DNA of 64,000 nucleotides from Torreya grandis (taxonomy: Eukaryota; Streptophyta; Pinopsida; Cupressales; Taxaceae), in NCBI GenBank assembly GCA_037957365.1, contig JARHVA010006309.1, positions 673,501 to 737,500 of the forward strand, in the 5' to 3' direction. Position 1 is the stretch's first letter, and every line of letters starts with the position of its first letter. Below the pieces are notes generated by a model. That model searched no databases and was not told where the DNA came from. It saw only the letters and a program-made list of their open reading frames with translations. This document shows positions 37,681-49,428 of the stretch, piece after piece. Made by a program: the position numbers and the translations under genes.

Positions 37681-40600
37681 GATTTTGACACGTGGAAAAT
37701 GAAAATTTTCACTTGGGATAAGTATTTAGTACTTTGGATAGGGCATTATCCTTATGATTAATGGATGAATTGTGAAGTATGGGGCATTCATTACGAATTT
37801 GAAAAAGTGTATAAATGTATCTTTGATGAGTTATTAGTGGAGAATAGGCTTGAACCTAGTTTGTATCTATATGGAACTCTTTAGGTACATTTTATCATGA
37901 CATCAACATGAAAAACATATAACCATATCCATAAAGGATTATTTGTCTTTGAAAATTATTCATTACCTTATATAGGGATGAGTTCAACATAATTAGACAA
38001 GTTTTGAAAAAAATTAGGCATTTGAGTTTGACATATTCATACGTAAGGTAGGAATACTAATATGATGATTTATTATTGTAATATATAAGTTAAAAAAAAA
38101 CTAAGGAATTTATATTTGTGATTGATAAAAAATCAAAAAGGTCAAACCTATGGAAATCATATAGACTTGAGATAAGGGTGTGTAACATCCATATGTGTAT
38201 ACAGAAGTAATGTAAAGTGAATGTAGGTAAAAAATTACTATTATAAGAATATAATACTATGTTTAAGTGCTTATATATTTAATATCCCCATCTCAATTAT
38301 GTTTTTTATTATTTTATCTTCATAATAGATAGGTAATCACATCTTCCTAATGTCATCATGTGTATGTTAGTGGTTATGACACATGTAATGGAAATGGTCT
38401 TTTAGTGAATGTTCATCAAGAATGTTTAAATTTATAAAATTACCATCATTAATGCATTGGAAAATATGAAATACTAATATTTTAAGTACTCTTTATATTT
38501 TATGATGTTTCGAAGTCTTCCTCTAGTAGCATATGATTGATATTAGTTAATGTGCAAGGATGCAGAGATTGGTGTGATATTCTTTAATATTAATGGGAAA
38601 TGACATCAATAACATAAGATATTTCATGATATATAAATTTATGAAAGAAATTTTAATATTAAATTGAATATATCTATCAATAATTTTTTTTAGTTAAAGA
38701 TAAAATATTTAGATAGATCCGTATCTTCATGAAATAAAAAAATAATTTATAACATGAATACATAGTTTTTTTTTATGCATATGAAAAATAAATTTTACAT
38801 CGGTAATATTTTTTTATGTTTTTTCCATGAAATAAAAAATCATGCAATTAAAAAAATATTGAAAACCAAATTACTATCCTTATATTTCCTTAAAAACCAA
38901 ATCTGACATGGTAAACAAAATTTTATAGCACATAAATGTACATTTCCTATGCACTAACAATTAAAAAATGCTTTAGTGAATGACGATATTTTTACCAATA
39001 ATGGCACTAAAACCAATAATAATAATCATTAAAAATATACAACAACAAAAAAACAAAATAAAATCTTTTTCATATACATAAACAAAAAAATTAACATATT
39101 TGGTGTAATTGAGACATCAATTTCTAAGACAAAATTTGTGATTACATTGAATACCTCCATTAGTGAATGTTGGTAGTTTAGGAAAAAATATTGATTTGCA
39201 TCTTTTTGAACTCATAAAATTGTTTATTTTCTATTATTGTGTACCTTTTTTAGTTTGTGTAGATGAAAACCATCTACAACATATGACAATTTTTTTCAAA
39301 ATAAATTTCTATTTAGAGAATGAAAAATAATAAAAAAATGTGACTTTACATATTTGTATCACATAAACAAAGTGAAGAAAACATGTAAAATGAAATTTAC
39401 AACACAATGAGACACTTTTCATACATATTAAATAACCAAATTTAATCTTTGGGCTAATTTTTTTTAAAAACAAAGACATTAAGATAGATATTGATCTTCT
39501 ATGTAGAAATAAAAATTCTAAATGAAGATAACATTTATTTTCCATATGAATAATCTAAAATAAAAAATTAATATTTGCATGCATTGATTTATCAATTTGC
39601 AAAAGTAATTTTTATATTGGACCAAATACCTATAACATTAAAATATTTTAATTCAGGATAGTACATTGAATTAGACAAACATATTTGTGAACCTAGAATT
39701 TTTTATCCATGTCAATGCATTGATTTTGATTTGGTTTGCATAAATAAAAATAAAATATAACATGAGAAATAAATATGTTCATGATTGTTTCTTTTTTTCA
39801 AATAATTAACATATATTTTATATGCTTTAATATTTCACATACATATATATAAGAAGATTTATAATTATAATTTTTGTAAGGTATGATTAATGTATTCCAT
39901 GAGTTTAAAGTTTATGCCTATAGGCACCACATAATAATAAACCCTCCATGTTTTTACCCCATTTATAGTTCTCATTTTCTATCTCCAATAATTAGATTAT
40001 TGGGACTTCCTATAGTCATTGATGTTGACATATGGAAGGGATGGGATACTATGGTAAATATGCCTTCAAGATGTTTTGGTCTAGAAAATAACTATTAGTG
40101 ATGAACAGACAAATATGAATTATTTTATATTAGATAGGATATATGTCATAGGTTTTGAAAGTCAAGAAACTTATTATATAGGATAAATAGATGAGACATT
40201 AGCACTCAAAGGGAAATATCTACCAGTGGCAATGAAGTAGGAAAAATAAACACAAAAACATAATGACAAGAAACTAAAAATAGGCACACCCATAAAATAG
40301 TTCCAATATACCACAAGCAATTGAATTGCATCCAAGGATGCTTCCATGAAACATATTCCAATCATCTTCAATTCCCCCACATAATAGAGTCCAATAGGGC
40401 TCTTTATAGTGTCAAAAATAGGGGATTTCCATTATTTTCTAGCAAGATTTTATAAAACTTATGCATGTCCCTCTTGAGTGGAAGGACATTGTAGAATTAT
40501 TAACCACTAACTTTCTACTGTTTGCTATTTTTTTTATCACTTTGGTCTATTCTCTTGAGTCAATAGCTTTAGGGTATATGGGTAAAGAGATTTCAATTGA

Positions 40601-41802
40601 GTCAAAGGGCTATGATTTATCTTATGTTGATGCATCTACCTTAGGTTCTACCCTTGGAATATGAATTTCATTCCCTATGAAAACTGGCCTAGGAAATATT
40701 TATCAACAATTTTTGAAGTTAGATTTAACTCTTCCTCTTTGAATATTCTCCATATAGGTCCTCCTAAGTATTGATTGCTTCAAATTCACTTTTAAAAAAT
40801 TTATGTGAAGGGAGGGAATTTTTACACTAGGAGACTCCCATTTGATACTTAAAAGAGTTTCACTATGAGGCCAAATGACATATTTCAAATTAATTTTGTC
40901 CTTGAAAGGAAAAATTCTCATAATCTAGGGACTGAATCTAAATATTATTTTGAACCCTCAATTTGATATTCTTAAGAAGGTATACAATAATCTTTATATT
41001 AAACAACATATGCAAAAATGTAGGGTGGTTATAACATTCAGTGGTTGAGTAAATTGAAATAGTCACATAAGGAGTTACCAATGGCTTTGAAATAATATTC
41101 CAACCAAAAATATAGACTTGAATATGAAATCCTAAACCAAACCAATATGACATCAAATGTCTCTTTGAGTGATTCAAAAACCAAGAACCATGGATTAAGT
41201 AGTATAAATTTATTGTCCTAAGACCACTTGATATCTTGGGATACAACATTTATATCTTATGAAAAATTGAAAATAATGATGACAAAACCTTCAGTACATG
41301 GGAAAATCTAGAGAATACAAATAAAAGTTACTTTGATCCTTTAATTATTATTTTTTGGTGGATATTAGTATTCTTCTATCGGTATATGCTTGATATTAGT
41401 TTATGTATAAGCATGCATAAATTTTTATGATTTTTTATAAATTCCATGAGTTAAATATTTAAAGATATAACATCAATGTTTGTTATTATTCTATGTTTCA
41501 TGTGCATGAAAATCATATTTTTCTCCTTTTAAAGTTATTTTTGTGTCTTCTTTTTTAATTATATAAATTATTAGAATATTTTTTTTACTATATATTTAAT
41601 ATCTTTAATTAGAGATGTATAGGAAACCTTGAAAAACTAGGTGGTATTTCATTTCTAAAAATAATAAATAGAAGGTATAAATATTTAAAAAATACTAAAT
41701 TAAACATGGAAGAAAATAGTATCACACACAATAAGCTCAAATAATATATTAGACATCAAAATTTAGTCAAGTTAATATTCATATTTAAAACCCTCATGTT
41801 TA
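37681..41802. other. Unassigned AT-rich stretch left of element C
   Basis: Extremely AT-rich from 38600 to 39900, with poly-A and poly-T runs. A slightly more complex part lies at 39880-41250 with short frames on both strands (39883-40098, 40174-40380 minus, 40461-40664, 40938-41249 minus). None contains a motif I recognise, and adjacent frames overlap on opposite strands, so I treat them as chance or as unrecognisable remnants. Confidence 0.45.
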
Positions 41803-43121
41803 TATTGAGATGTTGTCATTGATGTCAAAGGGTTTTCTATTCAGTAAAGAATATGGTCAATTATGTTAAAGAATTTATGTGAGCATGCTATTAATTACAT
41901 TAGGCTTAATATATATTACATAAAGGTTAATCTAGACTATATCAGGCATGCTATGGACTATATGAAGCATGTTATAAGCTATATCAATAATGTCATGGAC
42001 TATATGAGGCATGATATGAACTACATCAGGCATGTTACAAACTCTATCAGGTGTGATATAGATTGTATCAAGCATGTTATGGATTATATCAAGTTTGTTA
42101 TAGATTACATCAAATTTGTTATGAATTATATCAAGATTACTATGGAATACATTAGGGTGTTATGGACTACATCATAGTTTCTACAAATTACATCAATATT
42201 ACTACAGACTTCATCAGGTCAACACTAAATATATTCTAATGATTGTTTTGTCTATCATAGATTCATTTTACTCAATATGACCTATGTGAGTTAATGTTTA
42301 TATAAGCTAATGTGAATTATTTTTTCAAAAGAGAATAATTAATTACATAATCAACTATTGAGTTTTGTTTGGCCAACTTTCAATTGTTTATTGACCAATA
42401 TCTTGTATATAAGCAAGATAAAATTATCCTTTTAAGGAATAAAAAATATTAAATAATAATTTTCTAAGCCGTAGAGAAGAGATCCATTTAGGAATAAATG
42501 GATAGAGAGGCATGAATATGAAATCATCAAATGATTCATATGAAGATGAACCCTAGAGTATACATAAGTAGCTAAATGAGATGAGTGTAGGAGACAAAGA
42601 GGACTGAGTCTTATAAAGATCATAGAAAGAGAGCCTAATGTGTCTATTTATTTGAGAAGAGAAAGAGCGTATAAAAAATAGTAGAATGAATTAGAGAGTG
42701 ACGAGTAGAAAAATAACAGAATAAATCTAAGATAAAAAATCAAAGAGAGAGTAAAATTGTACCATCATTTACTGATAAAAGTAAATAAAAAAGGTGGATG
42801 ATTTGAATAAGCTAAGTTGGTACTTGGAAAATGGGGTTGAATCCTCCTATAGATTGGTGTCTTCAAATCAAGGAGTTGTTTCTTCTTATAAAGTGGGTGC
42901 TTGATTAATTTTTTTTAAGATGGTGTTTGACTATTTGGGGTTGGTACCTCAAGATGAATGGGTTCTCAAAAATCTTGTTGACTCATTTCATATATGAGTT
43001 AGGAAATGTCATCCATGTAGTGATCATTGTGGGTTTTCTTACCTTTAAGGTTTTCCCACCTATATAATGTGTTATGTCTTTATGTTATTTATTGTGGTTT
43101 AATTGTTATATGGATTTTGTA
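41803..43121 (+). repeat. 5' LTR of element C
   Basis: Matches 48667-49428 and then 55532-56099. The start is TATTGAGATGTTGTCATTG (3' copy TGTTGATATGTTGTCATTG; the initial TG is mutated here). The end is near TGGATTTTGTA (3' copy TGGATTCTACA). Shared text includes the 21-bp array, a GAATAGATGG..AGAGAGG stretch near 42490-42510 and the CCTCCTATAGATTGGTGT box at 42845-42862. A primer-binding site is not clear; TTTGGCAGTTAG at about 43155 might be a decayed initiator-Met-type site. Confidence 0.82.
41890..42215 (+). repeat. 21-bp tandem array in the C 5' LTR
   Basis: About 15 diverged units around the theme CATCAGGCATGTTATGGAC. Because 21 is a multiple of three and units lack stops, the plus strand reads as an open frame of seven-residue repeats (theme DYIRHVM) over 41863-42177. 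It is a by-product of the array, not a gene. The same array occurs in the 3' LTR at 48755-49085. Confidence 0.85.
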
Positions 43122-43199
43122 TTGATTCTTGATGTTATTTGTTGTGGTTTAACATTTGGCAGTTAGTCGTTGATGGGTATACTATCCCTCAAACTCTTC

Positions 43200-45080
43200 C
43201 AACTAACATTTTAGGAAAGAAATCAAGTGGGAACAATTCAAAGGCTTGAATTTTATATTGTGTGGATTGGCAGAATCTGATATTGTCAAGGTAATAAAAT
43301 GTAAGTTAGCTAAGGAAATTTGTGACAAGCTACAACTCATCTATGAAAGTAACACCAAGGTAAAATTGTCAAATATTTAGACCTATAGAAGATAGTGTGA
43401 AGGTATAAATATGAAGGAAGAAAAGAATATTTCATCATATCTTCTTAGAGTTGATGAATTAGTCAACATAATATGAGGTCTTGGAGAAAAGTTTAACAAC
43501 TCAACTATTGTTCAAAAATTTATAAGATACTTGACCACAATATTTGACTCAAAGGTGTCAGCGGTTGAAGAATTAAAAGCTTTAGACATGTTAAAAATGG
43601 ATGAGCTTCATGTAATACTTACTACCTATGAGATGAGGATGGATGATGGAAGATTTTCCAAGAGGGAAGCAACATTTAAATTTGTAAAGAAAAGAAAAAT
43701 TAAAAAGTTTAAAATTAACATTGATATTGATGCTGATAAATATAAATCTAAAGCCTTATTTATGAGTAAAATTATAAAATGTTTAGGTAGGTACAATGAC
43801 ATGGTAACATCAAATTTTTTATATTGTCACAAGATTGGTCATTTTTCTACCAAGTATCATCAAGAGGAAAAACATGATCATAATGAAGAACATGGTAAAG
43901 AGAATAATAAGTCTAACAAGTATGACAAGATAAACAAAAATTTAAGGCAAGGTAATTATAAGAAAAAGTTATTCAATAATAAAAAGAGTCTATATTATAA
44001 ATAGGAGACTAGCTCTTCTAAATTCAATGTTAAAGATATCTCAGATAGTGATGACTGCAGTTCAGATCATAGAAGTGATGAAGCTTTATTCATGGTCATT
44101 AATGTTGATGGGAATACTTAAAAAGAACAAGTGTTCATGGATGATGAATAAGTATATGAAGAATAAGCTGAGGTTGATCTTTAGGTAGGACTTATCATTA
44201 CTTTAAATGAATTTTAGATTCAGATAAATAAAAACCAAAAGTAGAAGCCTCTTATCAAAAGTCATGAGGAAAAAATATGTACATTGGAGACCAAGATAAC
44301 TAAGAGTGCCAAGGAAGCTGAGGAGGTCACCAACAATCTCAAGACTTAGTTATAAGAATAAAAAAACAAATATGAAGTCCAAGGACATATAGTCTAATGA
44401 CTATATATCTAAGATTAAAGCTAGATTTATAATAGTTCATAGTCAAATTGAAAAATTGTCAAAAGTTTGAAAAGAAAAATGAAATTATTGATAATATATT
44501 CAATAGTAAAATGTCTCCTATCATAAAAATAGGCCTTAAATACATGGATGACTAGAATATTAGAAAATAAAATTAGAATATCAATAAACCAAATACATAT
44601 GTTGATGCTCTCAAGAAACCTAAGATTGTGAATCACATTTAGAGCTTAGGATAGATCAAGAATATTATCGCTCTTGTTAGAGATAACAAAAGAGTCAATA
44701 TGTCTTTCAAAAATTTTAAGAAAGCATTTCCTATTATGCAAATAAATGTAATAAGGTACATGAATTTATTCTATGGCAACTATTTTTCATGTATTCAATT
44801 TAGACATAGAGATGTAGAATGTAAATGAAATTCTAAAAATAATCATCCATGGAGAAGTGATATGAATAGTCATGAATTTATAAAAAGATTCTTAAAATCA
44901 TTTTTCCAAGGGTTAGATATCAATAGAAATAATGTGCTCTATTACAACTGTAATAGAATTGGACATATTATAATATTCTATAGATTATGTTATGCAAAAT
45001 CCCATAGTCAAAACAATAAGGTGTATGTTCAAGTTGATACGAAGTTAGAACCTTTGAAAATAATGAAAAATTAGAAATAA
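43200..45080 (+). pseudogene. gag: gag remnant of element C with three zinc knuckles
   Basis: The longest open piece is 43531-44004 (157 codons). It carries the copia Gag signature with FDSKVSAVEELKALD and MDELHVILTTYEMR, typical of the UBN2-type Gag. A first knuckle follows at about 43818-43862: FLYCHKIGHFSTKY, the C-x2-C-x4-H-x4-C motif with first and last Cys replaced by Phe and Tyr. Downstream, stops interrupt a Lys/Glu-rich segment, then a second knuckle appears at about 44780-44825 (YFSCIQFRHRDVEC, one Cys lost) and a third at about 44938-44985 (YYNCNRIGHIIIFY, two Cys lost). Long Gag with spaced extra knuckles is known from some Tork families. Knuckles would bind the element RNA. Confidence 0.82.
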
Positions 45081-45660
45081 AATGGTGTTCCAAAGGAAGA
45101 AGAATACATGATAGCACAATATACTTTTCACATTCAAGATGAGAGTTTTGAAATGGTATATTTATAGTGGTTGTTCAATCCATATGATAGGTGACAAAAA
45201 TAAATTTATCTCTTTCAAGAAGACTACTAAAGGCACAATCATGTTTGGAGACAATACAACCATCTAATATTGTTTGCAAGGGAATGCTAAGTCATGAAAA
45301 TGGGAAAAATCAAGTTGAGAATGTGTTATATGTAAAGGGAATGAAGCCTAATTTACTAAGTGTTATTCAAATGTACAATTAAGGATATACTCTAAATTTT
45401 CATGCTAATGGATGTGAACTAATAAAATCAAGTTTAGGAAGATTGGTAGCATATGTTGTTAGGACTACATATAATTTGTACATTTTGAATGAGATCAAGA
45501 AGGATAGGTTTTTTATGAGTCAATTGGATGAATGTTATCTTTGGAACAAAATAATGGGACATATAAAATTTGACAACTTAGTAATGATAAGTACTAATAA
45601 ATTAATCAAGAATATGCATAAGATCACTAAGCCTGCAAATAACCTATGCAAAGTATGACA
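45081..45660 (+). pseudogene. Protease and GAG-pre-integrase remnant, element C
   Basis: The copia protease start is seen as YIYSGCSIHMIGDKNKF, where the canonical form is D-S-G-C-S-x-H-M-T-G-D. The catalytic Asp codon (45163-45165) now reads Tyr. The GAG-pre-integrase segment follows at 45443-45658, with LDECYLWNKIMGHIKFDNL (canonical L-W-H-x-R-x-G-H) and NNLCKV at the zinc-binding Cys, next to a stop at the second Cys. The zinc-binding His before K/R is Asn. Stops separate the pieces. Confidence 0.82.
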
Positions 45661-45689
45661 ACATGGAAAACATACAAAAAGAAGGTTCA

Positions 45690-46420
45690 AGAGAAAATGA
45701 TATTCATCTAAAAAATTGGTAGATTTAATTAAAAAGGATTTATGTGGTGTAACTATAACTCAAAGTGTTGAAGGTGAAATTTACTTCATGCTTATTATTA
45801 GTGATTACACTAGAATGACTTAGGTTGATTTCTTGAAGGAAAATTTTGAGGATCTCGATAAGTTCAAGGAGTTGAAGGTTATAGTTGAGAATGAGGTGGA
45901 CGTTAAAATCAAGCATCTAAGATCTAATAGAGGAGGAGAATTATGGTCAAATGAGTTTGATGAATTTTTATGGAACATGGAATCAAGAGATAGGTTTTGG
46001 ATGCAAGCACACCACAAAAAATTGTTGTGGTAGAAAAGAAGAATAGGACTATTCAAGAAATGGCCAAGATAATGTTAAAATGTGTGAAAATTATCTGATA
46101 AATTTTGGAGAGAGGATGTAGACATAATAGTAAATTTTTTTAACAAAGGTCAAATTAGAATAAATAGAAATAAGACCCCTTATGAACTATGGAAAGGCAG
46201 ACCAGCTTTAATGGAACTCTTTAGATTTTTTGGGAGAATGTTTTTCATCAAGAGAGATGAAGAGGATCTAGGAAAAAAATAATTTAAGGGTTGATGAAGG
46301 CATCTTACCTAGAAATTCTTCAATTCGTTCTTCATATATATGTTATAATAAGAGACTACATAAGATTATGGAGAGTACAAATGTGAGAGTGGATGAAACC
46401 AGATCTAAGAAGGTTAACAC
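45690..46420 (+). pseudogene. int: Integrase core remnant, element C
   Basis: Core boxes appear in order: KKDLCGVTITQSVEGEIYF with the first catalytic Asp, ISDYTRMT then VDFLKE, LRSNRGGEL where the second catalytic Asp of L-R-S-D-R-G-G-E is Asn, a frameshifted P-Q-Q-N-G-V-V-E-like region near 46010-46050, DKFWRE at about 46100-46118, and NKTPYELWKGRPA near 46165-46205. It would insert copia cDNA. Loss of one catalytic residue plus several frameshifts makes it inactive. Confidence 0.85.
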
Positions 46421-46689
46421 ACAACCAAGAGTTTATGTAGAGGAATTTGACCTTAAGGAAGAAGAAATAACTTCAAAATAAGAAGTAGCATAAGAGTGTT
46501 AATAAGAATAAGAATGGGAAGATACAAGGTCACCTTCTATATGTATTTAGAAAAATCATAGAGAGTCAAATCATTTGTCATATTGATGTTAAAGTGCAAA
46601 CTAGGAGAAGGTTTAGGAATACATCAAAAAATGTAAACTTCTCTCTATTTTCAAGGATATAACCAAATTTGTTTTTAGAATCTAGAAGT

Positions 46690-47690
46690 GATAAGAATTA
46701 GGTGAAATTTATGGAGGAAGAGCTCAATAAGATTGAGAAAAATGATACTTGGAAAGTTATTCCTAGACCAAAGGATAAAAATGTCATTGGAACCAAATGG
46801 GTGTTTAGGAACAAATTATATGAATATGTTCAGGGCATGAGAAACAAATAAAGGCAAGTATGTAAAGGCTATTCTCAAGTAGAAGCTATTGGATTTGAAG
46901 AAATGTTTGCACTTGTGGCAAGACTAGAATCCATAAGACTATTTTTGGCATATGATGGTTTCAAATTTTTCATTATATATTAGATGGATGTAAAATCTAC
47001 ATTTATAAATGAAAATTTAGAAGAAGAAGTGTATATAAAGATCATTGTCAAGCAATAAAGACTATGTTTGTATACTAAATAAAGCATTATATGGTTTAAA
47101 TCAAGCCCCTAAAATGTGGAATGTAAGACTTGAAAGATGTTTTCTTGATCAGGGTTTCTAGAGAGGTATTACTGATAACAACCTTTACATCAAAATAGAA
47201 GGTGAACATCAGTAAATCATAGTTATGTATGTTGATTATATTATCTTTGGTAGTGACTATGACAAGATGTCTAAGGAGTTCACATAAGTATTGCAACAAG
47301 AATTAGAGATTTCTATGTTAGGGGAACTATCATTTTATATTAGATTATAAGTAGTTCTATTAGTTAAGGGAATATTCATCTCTCAAGCTAAGTACATTAA
47401 GGAAATGTTGAAAAATTCTGATATGGAATACTATAAATAAATAATTAATATAATGATAAAAAGCTATAAGTTGATTCAAGAGGATAAGTAATCAAAATTT
47501 AATTGAACCTTGTATAGATCTATGATTCAAAGTCTATTGTATACTATTGCATCAGGGCCTGATATCATGTAAGTAGTAGGTCTAGTGGCCAGATTTTAGG
47601 CAAAACCAAAAGAGACACACTTAAAAGCATTAAAAATTATATTCATATAACTCAAAGGTACTATCGAGTTTATATTCTGGTACTCAAAAG
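46690..47690 (+). pseudogene. pol: Reverse transcriptase remnant, element C
   Basis: Begins near MEEELNKIEKNDTWKVIPRP and GTKWVFRNK, the classic copia RT entry (N-x-T-W-x-L-V-P-x-P...K-W-V-F-K-x-K). It continues with a VCKGYSQVEAIGFEEMFA run standing for V-A-K-G-Y-x-Q-x-x-G-x-D-Y-x-E-T-F-A, then the MDVKSTFINENLEEEVYIK stretch (canonical M-D-V-K-T-A-F-L-N-G-x-L-x-E-E-V-Y), and the catalytic box MYVDYIIFGS at about 47226-47256, where YVDD reads YVDY. Frames shift at least once near 47060-47110 and stops are frequent. A connection to RNase H follows with weak similarity. Confidence 0.86.
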
Positions 47691-48130
47691 GTAAGGATTT
47701 CAATTTAACAACATATACTGATGCAGATTGGGCAGGTAGCATTATTGAAAAAAAAGAACACATTTGGTGGTGCATTATTTATTTGAAATATTCTTGTGTC
47801 ATGGTTGAGTAAAAAACATCCATCAGTTTCCTTGTCCACAAGCTAAGTACATATCAGAAGTATCATATTGCATATAGTTTTAACTGATGAGACAAATTTT
47901 GAGTGACTTTAATAATGATAGTCTAATTTCTATATTTTGTGACAATACCAGTTCCATTAACATCTCTAAGAATACATTTATGCATTCTAGGACTAAGCAT
48001 ATTCCAATAAAGTATCATTTTATAAGGGAGTAGGTAGTTGATCAAATTATTAAACTAGAGTATGTAACCACAAAATAACAAGTTATAGACATTTTTACAA
48101 AACCTCTTCCAAGGGAAACATTTGAGTTCT
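47691..48130 (+). pseudogene. RNase H remnant, element C
   Basis: Contains TYTDADWAGS near 47710-47740, the canonical copia RNase H start (Y-x-D-A-D-W-A-G), frameshifted sequence for the S-x-K-Q-x-x-V-A-L-S-T-x-E-A-E-Y region at 47800-47870, and the C-terminal IFTKPLPRETFEFLRK at about 48090-48137. It would remove the RNA strand during reverse transcription. The tail box is very well kept and confirms the copia assignment. Confidence 0.83.
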
Positions 48131-48651
48131 TAAGGAAATAATTAGTAGTAATTCATTCTTATATCAATCTCTAATAAATGCATGGACTATTGGGGTTCTA
48201 AATTTTGGTTGTATTTTTTAGATCCAAGGATCTAGATTCAAGAATCTATGACAGTCATAAGATTTTCAAGTGACAATGAGTAATATCTTGTAGTTTTCTA
48301 AGGAGAAGTTTGTGGATTTCTCACTAGAGAAATGAAGATGGATATTATCAACTTGGGAGAAGCAACATTTTGTTTGGATCAAATATGTTTTATGTTGTGA
48401 AACCCTATGACATTGATGTCAAAGGGGGAGAATTTACAAGATAGGGAGATAATTTTCAAGCTAATTATTTTTAGGCAGAAATAGTGTAATAGTAGAGATA
48501 GATGTATAAGGGAGATAAATAAAAAGTAATTTTTGGTGAATAAATGATAAAGGGGAAAGAGTAAACTGAGGTCAAGTTATGGTGTAAAGTTATGTTCATT
48601 TAAAAAATAAAATATCCTCAGGTCATCAACTTGTAAACATTTTCCATCAAT
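48131..48651 (+). other. 3' untranslated region of element C
   Basis: Non-coding sequence between the RNase H end and the polypurine tract. It includes a GTCAAAGGGGGAGAAT stretch at 48419-48434, itself purine-rich and like copia polypurine tracts, about 240 bases before the LTR. No second gene is recognisable. Confidence 0.5.
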
Positions 48652-48664
48652 GAAAAAGAGGGAT
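48652..48664 (+). promoter_or_regulatory. Probable polypurine tract of element C
   Basis: GAAAAAGAGGGAT lies just before the 3' LTR start, with two T residues between, the usual place for the plus-strand primer. Confidence 0.6.
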
Positions 48665-48666
48665 TT

Positions 48667-49428
48667 TGTTGATATGTTGTCATTGATGTTAAAGGGTTTG
48701 ATATTAAGTAAATAATATGGCAATTGATGTCAATAAATTTTTGTTCGAATGTTACAAATTACATCAAGTTTTCTATAGATTACATCAAGGTTATTATGGA
48801 TTGTATCAAGCATGATATAAATTATATCAAGCATGTTATGAACTATAGCAGGCATGTTAAGAACTATATCAGGCATACTATGGACTACATCAAGCATATT
48901 ATGGACTACATTAGGCATGATATGAATTGTATCAGGCATGTTATGAATTACATAAAGTTTCTATGAATTGTATCAGATTTTCTATGTATTGTATCAAGAT
49001 TTATATGGACAACATCAAGGGTGCTATGAACTACATCAAAGCTGATATGAACTACATTAAGACTAATATATACTTCATTAGGCATACATGTAATATATTC
49101 TAATGATTTTTTGGTCTATCCCATCTTCATTTCACTCAATCTAAAATAAGTGACTAAAATTTTGTATAAGCTAATGTTGAATTTATTTTAAAAAGAGAGT
49201 AATTAATTAGATAGCTAAATATTGTGTGTGTTTTTTTTTGACAACTTTTAAGAGGTTGTTGATCAACATCTTGTTTATAATCAAGATCAAATTATGTTTT
49301 AGAGGTATGAAAAAATAGAGAATAATAATTCACTAAAGAGTATAGCAGAGATCTATTGAGGAATAGATGACCAGAGAGGAATGAGTATGAAATCATTTAA
49401 TTATTGATATGAATATGCATATTATTGA
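48667..49428 (+). repeat. 3' LTR of element C, part 1
   Basis: The first 762 bp of the 3' LTR, starting TGTTGATATGTTGTCATTG. It contains the 21-bp array and continues to about GATATGAATATGCA, where the 5' LTR runs on into CCTAGAGTATA. That continuation is found at 55532, after element D. Confidence 0.82.
48755..49085 (+). repeat. 21-bp tandem array in the C 3' LTR
   Basis: About 15 units of the same theme as at 41890-42215 (ATCAAGCATGTTATGGACT and variants). Overlapping open frames exist on both strands here (48724-48966 plus, 48730-48939 minus), as expected of an array without stops; neither is a gene. Unit order differs in detail from the 5' array. Confidence 0.83.

Noticed and set aside
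41863..42177. Stop-free frame of seven-residue repeats that looks like a repetitive protein
   Set aside because: It is the translation of a 21-bp tandem array inside an LTR. The other LTR has open frames on both strands over the same array.
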